Assembly (NCBI GenBank): GCA_027024125.1
Contig: JALVSV010000460.1
Span: 1-9,179 of the forward strand
DNA from: Methylothermaceae bacterium
Lineage (GTDB): Bacteria > Pseudomonadota > Gammaproteobacteria > Methylococcales > Methylothermaceae
DNA length: 9,179 nt
Direction of reading: 5' to 3'
Position numbers and translations under genes: made by a program. This document shows positions 7,050 through 9,179 of the stretch, in pieces. How positions within the stretch are numbered: position 1 is the stretch's first letter; the number at the start of each line of letters is the position of its first letter. The notes under the pieces were generated by a model, which worked only from the letters and a program-made list of their open reading frames with translations, was not told where the DNA came from and did not search any database.

Positions 7050-7068
7050 CCACAGATTCTGTGGATAA
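7050..7068. promoter_or_regulatory. Palindrome overlapping a consensus DnaA box
   Basis: CCACAGA-T-TCTGTGG (7050-7064) is a perfect 7-bp inverted repeat with a 1-bp centre. Its right arm runs into TGTGGATAA (7060-7068), the exact reverse complement of the DnaA box TTATCCACA. Two weaker matches lie in the same spacer: TGTGAACAA at 7072-7080 and TGTGCATAA at 7248-7256 (reverse complement TTATGCACA, which fits TTWTNCACA). Chance occurrence is possible, since no replication gene is in the window. Confidence 0.4.
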
Positions 7069-7075
7069 CTTTGTG

Positions 7076-7132
7076 AACAAATTGCTGATAGCTGGCTGGA
7101 ACGGGCATGAACACTGGCGTTTCAACAAATTG
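7076..7132 (+). repeat. 9-bp direct repeat AACAAATTG
   Basis: AACAAATTG occurs at 7076-7084 and again at 7124-7132, 48 bp apart, in the AT-rich spacer. A second pair, AAAGTCATT, occurs at 7154-7162 and 7222-7230. Two copies each is too few to call iterons, and AT-rich DNA gives such repeats easily by chance. Confidence 0.3.
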
Positions 7133-7140
7133 TAAAAATC

Positions 7141-7168
7141 TTGGACAGTTGAAAAAGTCATTTAGAAT
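7141..7168 (+). promoter_or_regulatory. Sigma70-like promoter candidate with no gene downstream
   Basis: TTGGAC (7141-7146), a 16-bp spacer, then TAGAAT (7163-7168). It would read rightward into the 3' end of the opposite-strand methyltransferase gene, so any transcript would be antisense or a short RNA. In AT-rich DNA such matches are common. Confidence 0.2.
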
Positions 7169-7303
7169 CAATGAATTGCAAAGACACATAAACTGCCATT
7201 GCCTTAAGCAAAGTACTTGACAAAGTCATTCTATCCCTCCCCTGATCTGTGCATAAGTTCCTACAACCCATTTCTTTCCACTGCGGAAACATAGAGCCGG
7301 GTT

Positions 7304-7798
7304 TCATTTTCTGGGCAACCAGCGCCCGGCAGTCTGGCAATAACGGATGTATTCCTCACCAAATTTTCTGCGCAGGGCAGGCTCCTCGTAGCAAAGGACC
7401 AATAGATTGAAGAAACCAAAACACAGGGCCGTGTAGATCGCCAGAGGAATTGAATGAAACATCAGGGTTTCCCCGAGCAAAATCAGCATCACCGCCAAAT
7501 ACATCGGGTTCCTGACGTAACGATAGATCCCCCCTGTCACCAGGCGCCTTGGCGCATCCAGGGGTGACAACGTACCCTTGCCAGACACGGCGAAGCGCCA
7601 GATACAGGCCACTAGGATGACGACACCAGGCAATATCAAGGCAACCCCAAAGATTCTGACCTCGTTCCAGGGAGGAATATCGCCTGGATACCAATGGAAG
7701 ACGATACGATAGGGTAGATAGCCGGTCACCATGCCCGGTGCCAACGCCGTCCACAGCAGATTCCTGACCAGCAGCCCCGGACTCACCCGTTTCGTCAC
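7304..7798 (-). CDS. Isoprenylcysteine carboxyl methyltransferase (ICMT/PEMT)-family membrane protein
   Basis: A 164-aa integral membrane protein. The family signature is present: GGIYRYVRNPMYLAV (89-103) and, near the C-terminus, EEPALRRKFGEEYIRY (138-153) ending in W-L-P. In characterised members these regions bind S-adenosylmethionine. Hydrophobic segments lie at roughly 10-28, 48-70, 98-111 and 113-136. Bacterial members are mostly uncharacterised and may methylate small or lipid-like acceptors; its role in this cluster is unknown. The start is a GTG at 7798 with a purine-rich GGGGACAGGG just upstream; a second GTG four codons later is possible. It follows the halogenase gene by 35 bp on the same strand and is probably its operon partner, so methylation of the product is conceivable but unproven. 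Confidence 0.8.
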   Translation of the reverse strand: MTKRVSPGLLVRNLLWTALAPGMVTGYLPYRIVFHWYPGDIPPWNEVRIFGVALILPGVVILVACIWRFAVSGKGTLSPLDAPRRLVTGGIYRYVRNPMYLAVMLILLGETLMFHSIPLAIYTALCFGFFNLLVLCYEEPALRRKFGEEYIRYCQTAGRWLPRK

Positions 7799-7833
7799 AC
7801 CCTGTCCCCGTCAGATTTTAACCGATTGGTCAT

Positions 7834-9147
7834 TCAAACCTTTATCTGTGAAATCCGCCTGGCCCTGTCTTCAATCCCTGCCCCCACTTTGGCCAGTCCG
7901 GATGCCTCGATCAAATGGCGGAAGTGGCGGCTGCGATGGGTGATACGGGAGGCTGCGAGCATGAGTTCCAGTTCGCGTGGCGGCACGGAACGCATGAAAC
8001 GTTTGACCAGTTCGAAGTCCACCCCGTTGGCCCCGAAGTCTCCCAATGCCAGGGCCCGGGAGAAACTGTAGAACTGATGGATCCGGTGGGCACAAAGCGC
8101 GGCGTAACGGCCACGGCGGGCAGGATCGCGCAGGGACTCGGCAATGGACAACGCCGCCAGGGAGGCACCGTAGAAGGCGTTGAGAACCCCGTGGGAAAAG
8201 ATGGGATCGACGAATCCACAGGCATCCCCAATGAGATAACAGTTATCCTTTGCAACGGTATCGACGAAATAGGAAAAATCCGGCCGTCCCGCCAGCGAAC
8301 CATCGATAAAAGTGGCAGAATGCAGCAGCTCGGCCAGATAAGGGACTGTGGCGCAGGTTTCAAGGAAATAACGTTCACGCTGCTTGGAATTCATCGAGGC
8401 TGCAAGGTGACGGTAGATCACCAGACCGACGCTGGTGGCCCTGCGCAGAGGAATGTGCCAGATCCAGCCATCGGCATAGGAAAGCACGAAGGTGACCGGC
8501 CGGATTTCGCCGATCCTGCCGAAAGGCTGGATACACCCTTCCCCGTCCACGAAACGGGAATGTTCGAAATATCCCCAGAAGGAGAGAAACTGATGCTCCG
8601 AGTTGGCCTGCCGACGCAGGCCAAGCTGACGTGCCAGTAAAGTAGAGGCGCCACTGGCATCGACCAGATAGCGGCACCGCAGCTCGCCCTGCACTCCAGC
8701 ACCGCCACGCCGGTCCTGAAACCTGACGATGGGATAATCGGAGCCCGATGCAACGCTGGACACACTCACCCGTTCAAACACTTGAGCACCACAAGACTTG
8801 GCATGCTGAAGCAACAGCTGATCGAAACGGTCACGTTCCACGTGAAGGGCGGGGCGTTCGAAGCCGAAATCGGCGAAGGAGATTCGGTGGATCTCTCCAT
8901 TCCAGACGGTGATTCCGCCGGCCTTGGCGATGAATCCCTCGTCTTCGATCGGTCCGGTGGCACCGGTCAGATCCGTGTATTTCCAGAAATGGGGAATCAG
9001 GCTTTCTCCCACCATGGGACGGGGATGGAGGGCGCGCTCCAACAGAACCACCTCGAACCCTTCGCGGGCCAACAAGGCAGCGGCACTGCTTCCGGCAGGT
9101 CCACCGCCGATGATGGCGACGTCACAGCTATGGGGAATTTCCATCAT
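7834..9147 (-). CDS. FAD-dependent halogenase (PltA-like family)
   Basis: A 437-aa flavoprotein. The N-terminal FAD-binding motif is IGGGPAGS (13-20), with E37 at the end of the second strand. RPMVGESLIP (43-52) and GFIAKAGG (71-78) follow, the latter with K75, which I take as the conserved active-site lysine. The halogenase hallmark WxWxIP is present as WIWHIP (228-233). The C-terminal FAD region reads IGDACGFVDPIFSHG (306-320). The length matches free-standing halogenases that act on carrier-bound pyrroles or phenols (PltA is about 450 aa). Such enzymes need FADH2 supplied by a separate reductase, not seen here. Placed beside a pyrrolyl-PCP operon, it probably adds chlorine or bromine to the bound pyrrole; halide, position and number cannot be read from the sequence. 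Two ATGs are adjacent (9147 and 9144); the second is better spaced from AAAGG. A related non-halogenating monooxygenase remains possible. Confidence 0.85.
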   Translation of the reverse strand: MMEIPHSCDVAIIGGGPAGSSAAALLAREGFEVVLLERALHPRPMVGESLIPHFWKYTDLTGATGPIEDEGFIAKAGGITVWNGEIHRISFADFGFERPALHVERDRFDQLLLQHAKSCGAQVFERVSVSSVASGSDYPIVRFQDRRGGAGVQGELRCRYLVDASGASTLLARQLGLRRQANSEHQFLSFWGYFEHSRFVDGEGCIQPFGRIGEIRPVTFVLSYADGWIWHIPLRRATSVGLVIYRHLAASMNSKQRERYFLETCATVPYLAELLHSATFIDGSLAGRPDFSYFVDTVAKDNCYLIGDACGFVDPIFSHGVLNAFYGASLAALSIAESLRDPARRGRYAALCAHRIHQFYSFSRALALGDFGANGVDFELVKRFMRSVPPRELELMLAASRITHRSRHFRHLIEASGLAKVGAGIEDRARRISQIKV

Positions 9148-9148
9148 T

Positions 9149-9161
9149 GCCTTTTCAAGGC
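9149..9161 (-). promoter_or_regulatory. Short hairpin covering the halogenase ribosome-binding site
   Basis: Read on the minus strand, GCCTT-GAA-AAGGC is a perfect 5-bp stem with a 3-nt loop. Its right arm is the AAAGG that serves as ribosome-binding site, 2 nt before ATG 9147 and 5 nt before ATG 9144. Folding would hide the site. The stem is short, so its effect is uncertain. Confidence 0.3.
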
Positions 9162-9179
9162 GAAACGTCCCCGTAACAG

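Larger units (their letters stand above)
7042..7303. other. AT-rich spacer between convergent genes
   Basis: 262 bases between the ends of the dehydrogenase (+) and methyltransferase (-) genes, clearly richer in A+T than the flanking coding DNA. No credible gene, tRNA or strong intrinsic terminator is seen. It holds a hairpin merged with a perfect DnaA box, two weaker DnaA-box-like sites, two 9-bp direct repeats and one promoter-like pair, each listed separately where supported. Confidence 0.6.

Noticed and set aside
7296..7330. GCCGGG...CCCGGC inverted repeat as a terminator for the methyltransferase gene
   Set aside because: The arms are 6 bp with a 23-nt loop, one arm lies inside the coding sequence, and no T-run follows.
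7158..7340. 60-codon minus-strand open frame in the spacer
   Set aside because: It overlaps the end of the methyltransferase gene, shows no recognisable motif, and lies in AT-rich DNA with no coding look.
7915..8640. 241-codon plus-strand frame opposite the halogenase
   Set aside because: It is a shadow of the halogenase gene, which carries GxGxxG, WxWxIP and the C-terminal FAD motif on the other strand.
1..9179. CRISPR arrays, insertion sequences, tRNA or rRNA genes
   Set aside because: No regularly spaced repeats, transposase motifs, terminal inverted repeats or structured-RNA sequences were seen.

Overview
This window looks like part of a specialised-metabolite gene cluster from a Gram-negative proteobacterium, probably a gammaproteobacterium. 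The grounds are a BamE-like outer-membrane lipoprotein, an AMP-ligase resembling those of aryl polyene clusters, tight gene packing and moderately GC-rich coding DNA. I cannot name the genus. The central result is an apparently complete gene set for making a pyrrole-2-carboxyl thioester from L-proline, with a flavin-dependent halogenase next to it. This is the logic of pyoluteorin (PltF/PltL/PltE/PltA), prodiginine and clorobiocin starter units.

Layout: (1) Positions 2-850 (+) hold the C-terminal part of an acyl/aryl AMP-ligase whose start lies outside the window. (2) Positions 801-2815 (-) hold a BamE/SmpA-like lipoprotein followed 2 nt later by a 516-aa phytoene-desaturase/carotenoid-isomerase-type flavoprotein; the latter runs 50 bp into the end of the AMP-ligase gene. 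(3) Positions 2816-2985 form a divergent control region with a perfect 7+3+7 palindrome. (4) Positions 2986-7041 (+) form a four-gene operon: 81-aa carrier protein, condensation/WS-DGAT-type acyltransferase, free-standing adenylation enzyme and acyl-CoA-dehydrogenase-type oxidase. (5) Positions 7042-7303 are an AT-rich spacer carrying DnaA-box-like sequences and short direct repeats. (6) Positions 7304-9147 (-) hold a flavin-dependent halogenase followed by an ICMT-type membrane methyltransferase.

How the genes probably work together: the adenylation enzyme loads proline onto the carrier protein. Its ten binding-pocket residues read D-L-F-Y-L-A-L-V-C-K, the pattern I associate with PltF/RedM-type enzymes. 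The dehydrogenase oxidises prolyl-S-PCP to pyrrolyl-S-PCP, and the halogenase could then halogenate the bound pyrrole. The condensation-type protein, encoded between the carrier and its loading enzyme, is the natural candidate to move the (halo)pyrrolyl group to an acceptor. The neighbouring AMP-ligase and desaturase-like flavoprotein suggest that the acceptor could be a polyene or other lipid-like product. That last step is inference. I do not recognise this exact gene combination as a described pathway.
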